Below are positions 11,915 to 23,744 of a stretch of DNA of 64,000 nt, piece by piece. The notes under the pieces were generated by a model, which ran no database searches, was not told the origin of the DNA, and saw only the letters and a list, made by a program, of their open reading frames with translations. The stretch comes from Stomorhina lunata. Taxonomy: Eukaryota > Arthropoda > Insecta > Diptera > Rhiniidae. Numbering within the stretch: the first letter of the stretch is position 1; each line of letters starts with the position of its first letter. Location: contig OW121742.1 of assembly GCA_933228675.1 (NCBI GenBank), positions 14,710,489 through 14,774,488 on the forward strand, in the 5' to 3' direction. Position numbers and translations under genes: made by a program.

Positions 11915-12762
11915 TTATATGGGAGCTATGGTCAAATAGTAACCGATTGTAACAAAATTTTGCACACTGGCTGGCATTCACATTCACATTCTTTCGCAAA
12001 ATTTTGTTGCTGTACCCCTTTTCGTTAAGGTTCTATCGCGCTTTTATCTGACGGAAAGACGGACACAAAACCCCTTTTCTTTTTGTATTTTTGTGTTTCC
12101 GTAAGTTTTTTATATGGGAGCTATGGTCAAATGGTGACCGATTGGGACAAAATTTTGCACACTGGCTGGTATTGACATAAGACTTTCTTGTGCTTAATTT
12201 AGTCTTACTAGCTCTTGTAGTTAAGGAGCTATCATGGTTTTATCTGACGGACAGACGGACATAAATCCCCTTTTCTTTTTGAATTTTTGTGTTTTCGTAA
12301 GTTTTTTATATGGGAGCTAGGTCAAATGGTGACCGATTGCGACAAAATTTTGCACACTCGCTGGCATTGATATAAGACTTTCTTGTGCCAAATTTAGTGA
12401 TTATACCTATTATACTTTTAGATTTATTGGCATTTAAGTGTATTTTAGGTGAAATTTTGGCTGTTTCCGTAAGTTTTTTGTATGGGAGCTATGACTAAAT
12501 GTCAACCGATTTTGATGAAATTTTACATGCTGTCTAGGGTTTATGCAAAACTTCTATATACCAAATTTTATCATCATAGCTATAATAGTTTGTCATATAT
12601 TAGCAAATAAGCGATTAGCGTAGGCGAGGTTATACGGGAGCTATGGTCAAATGTTAACCGATTTTGCCCAATTTCAATACCAAAATTTTCTTAGTGATGA
12701 AGAATGTTTTTGCTAAGTTTCATTGAGCTAGCTCCTTTCGTTTAGGCGTTATCGTGATTTCA

Positions 12763-12810
12763 ACAGACAGACAGACAGACAGACAGACAGACGGACAGAC
12801 AGACGGACAT
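12763..12810. repeat. ACAG/ACGG microsatellite within element A1
   Basis: About eleven units of ACAG with interspersed ACGG. This internal tandem block is characteristic of DINE-1-like elements and recurs at the equivalent place in the next copy (14134-14186). Confidence 0.9.
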
Positions 12811-12945
12811 CGCTCAATCGTCTTAGAATTTCATAAGGATTCAGAATATATATCGTTTTTGATTTTTGGGCCAATATTAAGGAAATTACAAACGGAATGA
12901 CAATCTCAATATACCCCCCATTCTTTTTGATGGTGGGTATAAAAA

Positions 12946-14322
12946 GGGGATGTTATATATATAAGAACTATAGCCAAATGTTGACCGATATTTACAAAAT
13001 TTTACATACTGGCTGGTATTAATATAAAGTTTATTTGTGCAAAATTTAGTGACCATAGCTGACATAGTTTATAATTTAATAGCTTTTAACTGGCGTTTTT
13101 GGCATTTTAGTGGTTACCGGGAGCGGTTTTTATATGAAAGCTATGGTCAAAAGTGGACCGATTCCAATAAAATTTGACATACTAACTGAAAGTTGCATAA
13201 AACTTCTCTGTTCTTAATGTAGTAGTCATAGATTTTGAGAATTTTATTAAATTTGTTAGCATAAATGTGATTCCCGAGGCAGGGTTATATGGGAGCTCTT
13301 ACTAAATGTGAACCGATTTTACCCATTTTTAGCACACAGATTCTATAATATATCGAAAATATTATTGTTAAATTTTTTCTCTATAGCTTTTGTATTTAAG
13401 GAGCTATCGCGCTTTTCTCTGACGGAAAGACGGACACAGACCGTGTTTTCTTATTGTATTTTTGCGTTTCTGTAAGTTTTTTACATGGGAGCTATGGTCA
13501 AATAGTAGCCGATTGTAACAAAATTTTGCACACTGGCTGGCATTCATATAAGACTTCCTTTTGTAAAATTTTGTTACTGTAGCCCTTTTCGTTAAGGCGC
13601 TATCGAGCTTTTATCTGACGGACAGACGGACATAAACCCCCTTTTCTTTTTGTATTTTTGTGTTTCCGTAAGTTTTTTATATGGGAGCTATGGTCAAATG
13701 GTGACCGATTGTGACAAAATTTTGCACACTGCTTGGAATTGACATAAGACTTCCTCGTGCTAAATTTAGTGGTTATATCTGTTATAGTTTTAGATTTATT
13801 GGCATTTAAGTATATTTTAGGTGAAATTTTGGCTGTTTCCGTATGTTTTTTGTATGGGAGCTATGACTAAATGTCAACCGATTTTGATGAAATTTTACAC
13901 GATGCCTAGGGCTTATGCAAAACTTCTATATACCAAATTTTATCATCATAGCTATTATAGTTTGTCATTTATTAGCAAATAAGCGATTAGCATAGGCGAG
14001 GTTATACGGGAGCTATGGTCAAATGTTAACCGATTTTGCCCAATTTCAATACCAAAATTTTCTCAGTGATGAAGAATGTTTGTACTAAGTTTCATTGAGC
14101 TAGCTCCTTTCGTTTAGGCGTTATCGTGATTTCAACAGACAGACAGACAGACAGACGGACAGACAGACGGACAGACAGACGGACATCGCTCAATCGTCTT
14201 AGAATTTCATAAGGATTCAGAATATATATCGTTTTTGATTTTTGGGCCAATATTAAGGAAATTACAAACGGAATGACAATCTCAATATACCCCCCATTCT
14301 TTTTGATGGTGGGTATAAAAAT
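12946..14322 (-). mobile_element. DINE-1-like element A2, tandem copy
   Basis: Collinear with A1. The blocks at 13006-13100 match 10620-10720, and those at 13840-14322 match 12460-12945, including the ACAG/ACGG microsatellite and the terminal ATGGTGGGTATAAAA. It lacks the nested element B and the hairpin-bearing terminus of A1. It therefore arose by tandem duplication or insertion of a truncated copy against A1. Confidence 0.7.
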
Positions 14323-14324
14323 TG

Positions 14325-14740
14325 TTAGATTTTTAGGCCATACTAAAATACACAAAAAAATATAAATTATTTATTTAAGCTTTTTATTTTTCTCCTATAC
14401 AAATTTTATCTAATTATTCTCAAAATTATTAATTTTATTAAGTTTTTTTTATTTTATAATTTTTTTGTTCGAGTTTTTGCTATAATTAGCGTAAAATATT
14501 TCTTTTTCGCTTAAATGAGGAATATTATCTTTAATTAAATTTCTTGTTATTATTTAGTGCTTTTGTTTCTTTTTAATTAATTTTTTAATATACAAATTTT
14601 GTTTTTTGTTTATAAACAATTTCAAGTTTATTTAACATAAACAATTTATAATTTTAATGAGCAACAGCAAAATGTTTGCCATGATCTAAGGTTTCAATAT
14701 TTTATTTTAAATTTAAATGTTTTGCACTAACAATTTTTCT
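14325..14740. other. AT-rich spacer, nothing recognised
   Basis: Low-complexity sequence between the DINE-1-like elements and satellite R2. No gene or repeat is evident. Confidence 0.5.
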
Positions 14741-16375
14741 ATTGAAAATTTAAAATTTTTCGCACTACAAATTTTGTATAGAAAATTTCGTACAATCTTT
14801 GAAATTTTTCCAAATTTTTTTAACATGAAAACTTTTGTATGGAAAATTTTTTGATATGAATTTTATTTTCTAATTTCATAGAAAAATTTTTGATATCAAA
14901 ATTTTTCTATTGAAAAATTTTGATATGAAAATTATTCTAAAGAAACGTTTTTGACATGAAAATTTTTGTATAGAAACATATTTTGACATACAAATGTTTT
15001 TATAGATAATTTTTTGACATGAAAATTTTTCTATACAAATTTTTTTAACATGAATATATTTTCTACCGAAAATTTTTTGATATGAAAATTCTCCTTTAGA
15101 AATTTTTTTGATATGAAAATTCTCCTATAGAAAATTTTTCTATAGAAAATTTTTCTATAGAAAATTTTTCGTCATAAAAATTATTCTGTAGAAAATTTTT
15201 CGTCATAAAAATTTTTCTATAGAAAATTTTTCGTCATAAAAATTTTTCTATAGAAAATTTTTCGTCATAAAAATTTTTCTATAGAAAATTTTTCGTCATA
15301 AAAATTTTTCTATAGAAAATTTTTCGTCATAAAAATTTTTCTATAGAAAATTTTTCGTCATAAAAATTTTTCTATAGAAAATTTTTCGTCATAAAAATTT
15401 TTCTATAGAAAATTTTTCGTCATAAAAATTTTTCTATAGAAAATTTTTCGTCATAAAAATTTTTCTATGGAAAACTGTTCGTCATAAAAATTTTTCTATA
15501 GAAAATTTTTCGTCATAAAAATTTTTCTATAGAAAATTTTTTGTCATAAAAATTTTTCGTCATAAAAATTTTTCTATAGAAAATTTTTCGTCATAAAAAT
15601 TATTCTATAGAAAATTTTTCGTCATAAAAATTTTTCTATAGAAAATTTTTCGTCATAAAAATTTTTCTATAGAAAATTTTTCGTCATAAAAATTTTTCTA
15701 TAGAAAATTGTTCGTCATAAAAATTTTTCTATAGAAAATTGTTCGCCATAAAAATTTTTCTATAGAAAATTTTTCGTCATAAAAATGTTTCTATTAAAAA
15801 TTTTTCGTCATAAAAATTTTTCTATAGAAAATTTTTCGTCATAAAAATTTTTCTATAGAAAATTTTTCGTCATAAAAATTTTTCTATAGAAAATTTTTCG
15901 TCATAAAAATTTTTCTATAGAAAATTTTTCGTCATAACAATTTTTCAATAGAAAATTTTTCGTCATAAAAATTTTTCAATAGAAAATTTTTCGTCATAAA
16001 AATTTTTCTATAGAAAATTTTTCGTGATAAAAATTTTTCTATAGAAAATTTTTCGTCATAAAAATTTTTCTAGAGAAAATTTTTCGTCATAAAAATTTTT
16101 CTATAGAAAATTTTTCGTCATAAAAATTTTTCGTCATAAAAATTTTTCTATAGAAAATTTTTCGTTGTAAAAATTTTCTATAGAAAATTTTTAGTCGTAA
16201 AAATTTTTCTATAGAAAATTTTTATTCATAAAAATTTTTCTATAGAAAATTTTTATTCATAAAAATTTTTCTATAGAAAATTTTTATTCATTAAAATTTT
16301 TTCGTAGAAAATTTTTCGTCATAAAAATTTTTAGGTAGAAAATTTTTCGTCATAAAAATGTTTCTATAGAAAAGT
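14740..16375. repeat. Satellite array R2 (31-bp; CGTCAT hexamer)
   Basis: From about 15130 the unit is CTATAG, A4T5, CGTCAT, A5T5 (31 bp), about 40 copies with few point changes. Before that (14740-15130) the hexamers are diverged (GACATG, GATATG). The unit is the exact reverse complement of the unit of R3 at 18170-20245. Confidence 0.95.
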
Positions 16376-17560
16376 GATCACTTTTTTGCAAAAATGCCTA
16401 AAGGCCCATATAAAGTGAATGACTTGGGGCAAAGTCTGGGAGCCATGGGTCTTTGGAGATTTATAAAAGTCGTATATCGTAAGATTATATGTATTTTTGC
16501 TACTCGTTCTGTCAAATAATTTTCATAATGACCGCATAAGTGCCCGCGGGCTGGATTTTAAAAGTTATATTTACATTTAAAAATTAAAGGTTTGAAACAA
16601 ACGCTCTTCGAGTATCCTTCAGATAAATGTAAAATTTAAATGTAATGAATTAAATTTGTTAATGATAACAAAATTAAATATTCCTGTCTTCACTTATAAA
16701 CAATTGTTGGATTAGAGCCCAACATAAAAAGTCTACAAATTTTAAAAATTCCTCCTAAGAGCAAAATTTAATTAACTTTTTTTGATTTTTTGTTTATTGT
16801 TTATTAATATTTTTTCTTGATTTGGGTTAATAAAGAATTTACCACATTTGGTCACGTCTTAATTTAGAGACAATAAAAATTGTGTTATTTGTAAAATGGC
16901 TCAAATTAAAACACTCACGCATTTTAATCTTTAAAAAAATCAACAAAACAAATTTTGTTAAATATTTTAGCAAATTAAACACATGTGACCAGATTTTGTT
17001 AACACCTACAATTATTACTATAAAAAAAAAACAAATTGAAAGATATTACTGGCAGAATAAATTTGTCGGTCTGAAAAGTAATATTAAAAATACTTCCAGT
17101 TTCTAATTTTGATTATAGGTATTTATTTCCTTATAAACTAATGATCTCTCCATAATTCTTTATAACTTAATGTAAATTTGTAAACGACTTTAAATTGTAG
17201 CACAAGCAAAAAAAAAACTGACCTTAACCAAAGTCTGTATAGTATGAATAACAATTAGTTTTGAGTTCAAAAATTTACATATCTTTAATGTTAATCTGTT
17301 CGTAAAAATTCAAAACAAAATATTACGTTCCAGTTTTTTAAAAACTTTTGTCCAAATTTTAGTTTTAGCAAATGAAATAAGCTATATGATATCATTTTAC
17401 CATGAATGCTAACAAAAATCAATATATAAATCAGTCAGACTGTCTCGGTTACCAAAGAAAAAAGTGTCCAGAGTTAGTCCCTTACTCTGAGACTGGGTCT
17501 AAGAAAAGCGCAAAAAAACATGATTTGTGAAATCGCTTCCTTGTCATCTCAGCTTTCGCT
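16376..17560. other. Unique spacer between inverted satellites R2 and R3
   Basis: Higher-complexity sequence (for example around 16400-16660 and 17420-17560) with no convincing gene. It would be the loop of the R2/R3 foldback. A plus-strand frame at 16882-17106 has no homology I recognise and reads through poly-A/T. Confidence 0.5.
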
Positions 17561-17564
17561 TTTT

Positions 17565-20245
17565 TATGTCGGAAAATTTTTCTACAAAAAAATTTTTGAG
17601 TTGTAAAAATTACGACACAAAAATTTTTTATTCGAAACATTTTCTATATTTTCCTATTTGAAGAATTGTGAAAAAATATTTTCTATAACAAATTTTTCGA
17701 GAATTATTTTCTATAGAAAAAGCTTCAATGAAAAAATTCATAATTCAAATAATTCTTTATAGAAAAATTTTTATCTCGAAAAACTTTTGTGTCGTAAAAT
17801 TTTCTTTACAAAAATCTTTAAGAAGAAACATTTTCAATTCGAAAAATTTTGTGAGGAAATCTTTCAAGTAAAAATATTTAAAAAAAAAAAATTTCAAGTC
17901 GAAATTTTTTCTATAGAAAAATTTTCAAGTCATGTTAAAAAAAGGTTCTACATATAAAAAAAATTTTCAAGGCGAAATATTTCCCACGGAATAATTTTAA
18001 TGTCGACAAATTTTTAAGTCAAAAAATTTTCTATAAAAAATTTTGGATTCGAACAATTTTCTATAGAAAAAATTTTAAAATGTCGAATTTCTGTACAAAA
18101 TTTTTTTATAGAAAATTTTTTAAAATGTGGAAAAATTTTCTTTAAAATAATTTTTAAATTTTATGATGAAAAATTTTCTATAGAAAAATTTTTATGACGA
18201 AAAATTTTCTATAGAAAAATTTTTATGACGAAAAATTTTCTATAGAAAAATGTAGATGATGAACATTTTCTACACAAAGCTTTTTATGATGAAAATTTTA
18301 TAACGAAAAAATTTTCTATTGAAAAATTATTATAATTAAAAATTTTCTATAGAAAAACTTTTATGGCGAAAAATTTTCTATAGAAAAATTTTTATAATGA
18401 AAAATTTTCTTTAGAAAAATTTTTATGACGGAAAATTTTCTATAGAAACATTTTAGTGACAAAAAATTTGGTATAGAAACATTTAAGTGACAAACAATTT
18501 TCTATAGAAATATTTTTATGACGAAAAATTTTCTATAGAAAAAATTTTATGACGAAAAATTTTCTGTAGAAAAATTTTTATGACGAAAAATTTTCTATAG
18601 AAAAATTTTTATGACAAAAAATTTTCTATAGAAAAAATTTTATAGCGAATAATTTTCTAAAGAAAAATTTTTATGACGAAAAATTTTCTATAGAAAAATT
18701 TTTATGACGAAAAATTTTCTATAGAAAAATTTTTATGACGAAAAATTTTGTATAGAAAAATTTTTATGACGAAAAATTTTGTATAGAAAAATTTTTGTGA
18801 CGAAAAATTTTCTATAGAAAAATTTTTATGACGAAAAATTTTCTATAGAAAAATTTTTATGACGAAAAATTTTCTATAGAAAAATTTTTATGACGAAAAA
18901 TTTTCTATAGAAAAATTTTTATCACAAAAAATTTTTATGACAAAAAATTTTCTATAGAAAAATTTTTATGACGAAAAATTTTCTATAGAAAAATTTTTAT
19001 AATGAAAATTTTTCTATAGAAAAATTTTTATAATGAAAAATTTTGTCTAGAAAAATTTTGATGACGAAAAATTTTCTATAGAAATATTCTTAAGACAACA
19101 AATTTTCTATAGAAAAATTTTTATAACGAAAAATTTTCGATAGAAAAAAATTTTATGGCGAATAATTTTCTAAAGAAAAATTTTTATGACTAAAAATTTT
19201 CTATAGAAACATTTTTATGACGAAATATTTTCTATAGAAAAATTTTTATGACGAAAAATTTTCTATAGAAAAATTTTTATAACGAAAAATTTTCGATAGA
19301 AAAAATTTTATGGCGAATAATTTTCTAAAGAAAAATTTTTATGACTAAAAATTTTCTATAGAAACATTTTTATGACGAAATATTTTCTATAGAAAAATTT
19401 TAATGACTAAAAATTTTCCATAGAAAAATTGTTATGACGAAAAATTTTCTATAGAAAAATTTTTATGACAAAAAAATTTCTATAGAAAAATTTTTATGAT
19501 GAAAAATTTTCTATAGAAAAATTTTTATGACGAAAAATTTTCTATAGAAAAATTGTTATGACGAAAAATTTTCTATAGAAAAATTTTTATGACGAAAAAT
19601 TTTCTATAGAAAAATTTTTATGACGAAAAATTTTCTATAGAAAAATTTTTATGACGAAAAATTTTCTATAGAAAAATTATTATGACGAAAAATTTTCTAT
19701 AGAAAAATTTTTATGACGATAAATTTTCTATAGAAAAATTTTTGTGACGAAAAATATTCTATAGAGAAATTTTTATGACGAAAAATTTTCTATAGATAAA
19801 TTTTTATGACGAAAAATTTTCTATAGAAAAATTTTTATGACGAAAAATTTTCTATAGAAAAATTTTTATGATGAAAAATTTTCTATAGAAAAATTTTTAT
19901 GACGAAAAATTTTGTATAGAAAAATTTTTATGACGAAAAATTTTGTATAGAAAAATTTTTTTGACGAAAAATTTTCTATAGAAAAATTTTTATGACGAAA
20001 AATTTTGTATAGAAAAATTTTTATGACGAAAAATTTTGTATAGAAAAATTTTTATGACGAAAAAATTTCTATAGAAAAATTTTTATGACGAAAAATTTTC
20101 TATAGAAAAATTTTTGTGACGAAAAATATTTTATAGACAAATTTTTATGACGAAAAATTTTCTATAGATAAATTTTTATAATGAAAAATTTTCTATAGAA
20201 AAATTTTTATGACGAAAAATTTTTTATAGAAAAAATTTCTTAATT
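17565..20245. repeat. Satellite array R3 (31-bp; ATGACG hexamer), inverted relative to R2
   Basis: A degenerate edge (17565-18170) leads into about 65 copies of CTATAG, A5T5, ATGACG, A5T4 (31 bp). Local variants (AATGA, GTGACG, GGCGAATA) occur, and an internal block near 19100-19230 is duplicated at about 19280-19410. It is the reverse complement of R2. Confidence 0.95.
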
Positions 20246-20263
20246 TCTTTGATACATCGGTTC

Positions 20264-20335
20264 ACACTAAACTCGTGGTGAAGGGTTACATATGATCGTA
20301 CTTGACTAACCTATGGCACCTTCTTACTTGTTAGT
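20264..20335 (+). mobile_element. Degraded terminus of a DINE-1-like element
   Basis: GTGGTGAAGGGTTACATATG, a decayed hairpin, then CCTTCTTACTTGTT match the 3' end of element B (11866-11914). Only this end is recognisable. It abuts satellite R3. Confidence 0.55.
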
Positions 20336-20339
20336 TCTA

Positions 20340-21705
20340 CAATAGTATTTATATATTTAAATTTGTAACCACTTATTTTAAATTTATTAGGTTTTAGTAA
20401 CTAATTTCGTAAAAAAACCAGCTGACAGATTTTTAATGAGTTATAAAAAAAATATTATATTGCTAAAAGCGAATGCTAATAAACAATAAAAATTAATTTA
20501 TTACTAATAAAAAAAACTGAAATATTTTAAATTGAAATTTACAAACCTTTGGAAATTTTAAAATATAAGTGAAAAATTAAAATCCCATAAAAATTTTCCC
20601 TAATAACAAAATTAATTACAATAAAACGCATTTGAAAATAAATGAAAAATAAAAAATCTAATAATCTAATAATTAACAGAAAATAAAAATATAAACATTT
20701 TCTGTTTAAGTGCATTAAAAATAAAAACATATGAAAAAGATCATTTAAAAATTCATTAAAAATAAATAAATTTTTAATGAAAAACACATTTTTTTCTGTA
20801 AAGGAATAAAGTTCACTTTGAAAAAAATTTTTGAATATTTCATAAAACAAAAATTAATTTATGTGTTTATTTTTTGTTGTTGACAAAGCGAAAAAAATCT
20901 ATTTGTATAGAAAAGCCACAAAAAAAATAAACATTTTAGACAATATTCAAATAAAAAAAAAAACTAAAATTTCAAGAAAAAATTAAAAAAAAAAAACAAA
21001 ATTCGCAGGTTAATAAAAAAAATTACGCACCCAAGAGAATTTTTGAAAAATTTAATTTTCTGGGCAAACCTAAACAAAAATTTTATTAAAAAATTTAAAA
21101 AAATATTAAACAAAATATATATTTTTTTTCATATATTATTATAAACAAAAAGAACCTACAAAACAATAAACTGAAAATAAACGAGCAAATAATAAGTTGA
21201 AAAAATATATATACAAGAGATTTATGAAAAAATCAAAATTATTTATCATGCTAAAAAATTCTAAAAATAAATACAACAATACAAAAAGTTCTCTAAAGAA
21301 ATCCGGCTATGCCCGCAAACACCCCATTCACATGAGTAACCCCTCGTAGATGGGCAACTGCCAACAACAACAGAAATACGACAAAATAACAAAAAATTTA
21401 AATAACAATAAAAAAAATTTAGAAAAATGCAAACTAAATAAATGTTTGAAAAACCAAAATATAGAAATTTTTTTCAGACTTGACCTAAAGATCACTTTTA
21501 GTATAATCCAATTTATATAATGTCAAATTTATCTAAGGACTAAGACCATCAAAACGCGTCGAGGATAGATTTCCCCACCAACATTTTATGGTTTTATCAA
21601 AAAACTATTTATTACAATAATAAATAATTGTAATAAATTGGGATCTTAGTGCAATACAATACAGAAAACTTTTTAATTAAATGTTTGATGTCCCAAAATT
21701 TTTCT
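20340..21705. other. AT-rich sequence, no gene recognised
   Basis: Homopolymer-rich DNA. The minus-strand frame at 20539-20850 (103 codons) is a Phe/Leu/Ile-rich run with no signal for a real protein beyond base composition. Confidence 0.5.
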
Positions 21706-21707
21706 AA

Positions 21708-22568
21708 AATATTTTTATCGAATATTTTTCTATCGAAAATTTTTCTATAGAAAAATATTTCTATCGAAAATTTTTCTATAGAAAAATATTTCTATCGAAA
21801 ATTTTTCTATAGAAAAATATTTCTATCGAAAATTTTTCTATAGAAAAATATTTCTATCGAAAATTTTTCTATAGAAAAATATTTCTATCGAAAATTTTTC
21901 TATAGAAAAATATTTCTATCGAAAATTTTTCTATAGAAAAATATTTCTATCGAAAATTTTTCTATAGAAAAATATTTCTATCGAAAATTTTTCTATAGAA
22001 AAATATTTCTATCGAAAATTTTTCTATAGAAAAATATTTCTATCGAAAATTTTTCTATAGAAAAATATTTCTATCGAAAATTTTTCTATAGAAAAATATT
22101 TCTATCGAAAATTTTTCTATAGAAAAATATTTCTATCGAAAATTTTTCTATAGAAAAATATTTCTATCGAAAATTTTTCTATAGAAAAATATTTCTATCG
22201 AAAATTTTTCTATAGAAAAATATTTCTATCGAAAATTTTTCTATAGAAAAATATTTCTATCGAAAATTTTTCTATAGAAAAATATTTCTATCGAAAATTT
22301 TTCTATAGAAAAATATTTCTATCGAAAATTTTTCTATAGAAAAATATTTCTATCGAAAATTTTTCTATAGAAAAATATTTCTATCGAAAATTTTTCTATA
22401 GAAAAATATTTCTATCGAAAATTTTTCTATAGAAAAATATTTCTATCGAAAATTTTTCTATAGAAAAATATTTCTATCGAAAATTTTTCTATAGAAAAAT
22501 ATTTCTATCGAAAATTTTTCTATAGAAAAATATTTCTATCGAAAATTTTTCTATAGAAAAATATTTTT
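21708..22568. repeat. Satellite array R4, near-perfect 31-bp repeat
   Basis: About 27 consecutive units of CTATAG, A5-TATTT, CTATCG, A4T5 with essentially no variation between copies across about 830 bp, in contrast to the diverged neighbouring arrays. The first partial units (21708-21735) carry small changes. The unit contains two near-palindromic halves. Confidence 0.97.
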
Positions 22569-22719
22569 AAGAATTATGGGAAAAGTACTTTTTTTAAAGA
22601 AACTTTAGAAAAAAATTAAGTAATGTTATATTTGTTTACCTTTTTAACAGAAATATATTTAATGATTATAGATAACACCATAAAGAATCAGTAGATATAG
22701 TTTTACCAAAATTGGAAGT

Positions 22720-23740
22720 GTTTAACCCTTGCGTTACCGGGGTCAAAATCAACTTTTATGGAATTTTCTACTTTGTAGGAATAGCTAAGCTATTGCTGTG
22801 GTTAAAACAATATTTTATTTAGTTAATAACAAAGATCACATAACCTGAAAATATTAAGCCTTTTGTTGACCAATAGGGACCAAAGTGACCCCAAACAATT
22901 AAATCATATTTTTTTATTTCTATGCAATTGACAAAAAATGCGTTTCTTCTTTAGACAAAAAATATATTTTTAACACTGTAAATCCCAACCCCAGGCCCCT
23001 TATTCATAAACGAAAAATAAAGTTTTCAAAAGTTTATAAATTATATTTTCCATACAAAATTCCCTATAAATAAGGGGTTAGTGATCTATATAGCACAATT
23101 TTCGATCGCTGGTATTATACGTAATACCATTTAGAATAAGTGAATACAGTTTTACCAGAATTAGAAATCTTTAACCCTTGCGTTACCGGGGTCAACATCA
23201 ATTTTGATGCAAATTTCCACTTTTTAGAAATGGTTCAAACATTATTTATGTATTTTTCTAGACCTTCTAAAAAACTATTGAGTTAATAACAAAGATCACA
23301 TGAAAATATTAACTCTTTCGTGACCAACAGGGACCAAAGTGACCTCAAAAATTAAATAATTTTTTCCTTTTTTTTAATTTCTAGGCAACAAAATTATTAT
23401 TTAACCCTGTTACTCCCAACTATGGACAAAATTATTATTATAAAATTTACTTTCTGTAGAATTTTTTACTATTCCTATCTAGATCTCTATAAAAACAATT
23501 TTTAACCCTAGGCCCCTTATTCATAAACGAAAAATAGTGTTATGATAAACTTATAAATAAAATTTTCCATACAAAATTCCTACGATAAATCTTTTATAAT
23601 TTAATAATTCGTTTATGAATTTGGGGGTATATTTTTATAATTTTAAAATTCCCACTATAAGCCTTTGATAATATTATTCATCTTTTATAAATAAGGGGTA
23701 GGCCTCTAAATAGCACAATTTTCGATCGTTGATCTTTCAA
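22720..23740. repeat. Tandemly duplicated module with TTAACCCTTGCGTTACC start and embedded MITEs
   Basis: Blocks at 22724-23110 recur at 23171-23725: TTAACCCTTGCGTTACCGGG at 22724 and 23171, then TTAATAACAAAGATCACAT, GGGACCAAAGTGACC, CCCTTATTCATAAACGAAAA, and AGCACAATTTTCGATCG. The TTAACCC start resembles a piggyBac-type terminus, but no matching right end was found. CATAAACGAA MITE-like termini are embedded in both copies (22989-23090; 23510-23630). Confidence 0.7.
23510..23630. mobile_element. CATAAACGAA MITE, copy with both ends
   Basis: Left end CCCCTTATTCATAAACGAA; right end TTCGTTTATGAATTTGGGGG. The two form an inverted repeat of about 19 bp around about 90 bp. Related to the element at 1379-1492. 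Confidence 0.6.
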
Positions 23741-23744
23741 TTTA

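Larger units (their letters stand above)
10471..12945 (-). mobile_element. DINE-1/INE-1-like (Helentron-derived) element A1, interrupted
   Basis: Read on the minus strand, the element starts near 12945 with TTTATACCCACCATCA and ends near 10471 with a hairpin (ATTCGGC, 3-nt loop, GCCGAAT) followed by ATACTTTTACTTGTT. Inside are several copies of GGGAGCTATGGTCAAAT and ACGGACAGACGGACAT blocks. Subterminal inverted repeats (TACCCACCATC and its complement), a 3' hairpin and no coding capacity match the non-autonomous Helentron-associated INE group of flies. A related element of opposite orientation is inserted at 11094-11914. A shortened tandem copy follows at 12946-14322. Confidence 0.7.

Noticed and set aside
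14092..14355. 87-codon minus-strand frame with Arg-Leu-Ser-Val repeats
   Set aside because: It reads through the ACAG/ACGG microsatellite of a DINE-1-like element.
8135..22568. CRISPR-like regular repeat-spacer arrays
   Set aside because: Units are directly contiguous with conserved rather than unique spacers, in eukaryotic intronic DNA, with no cas genes.
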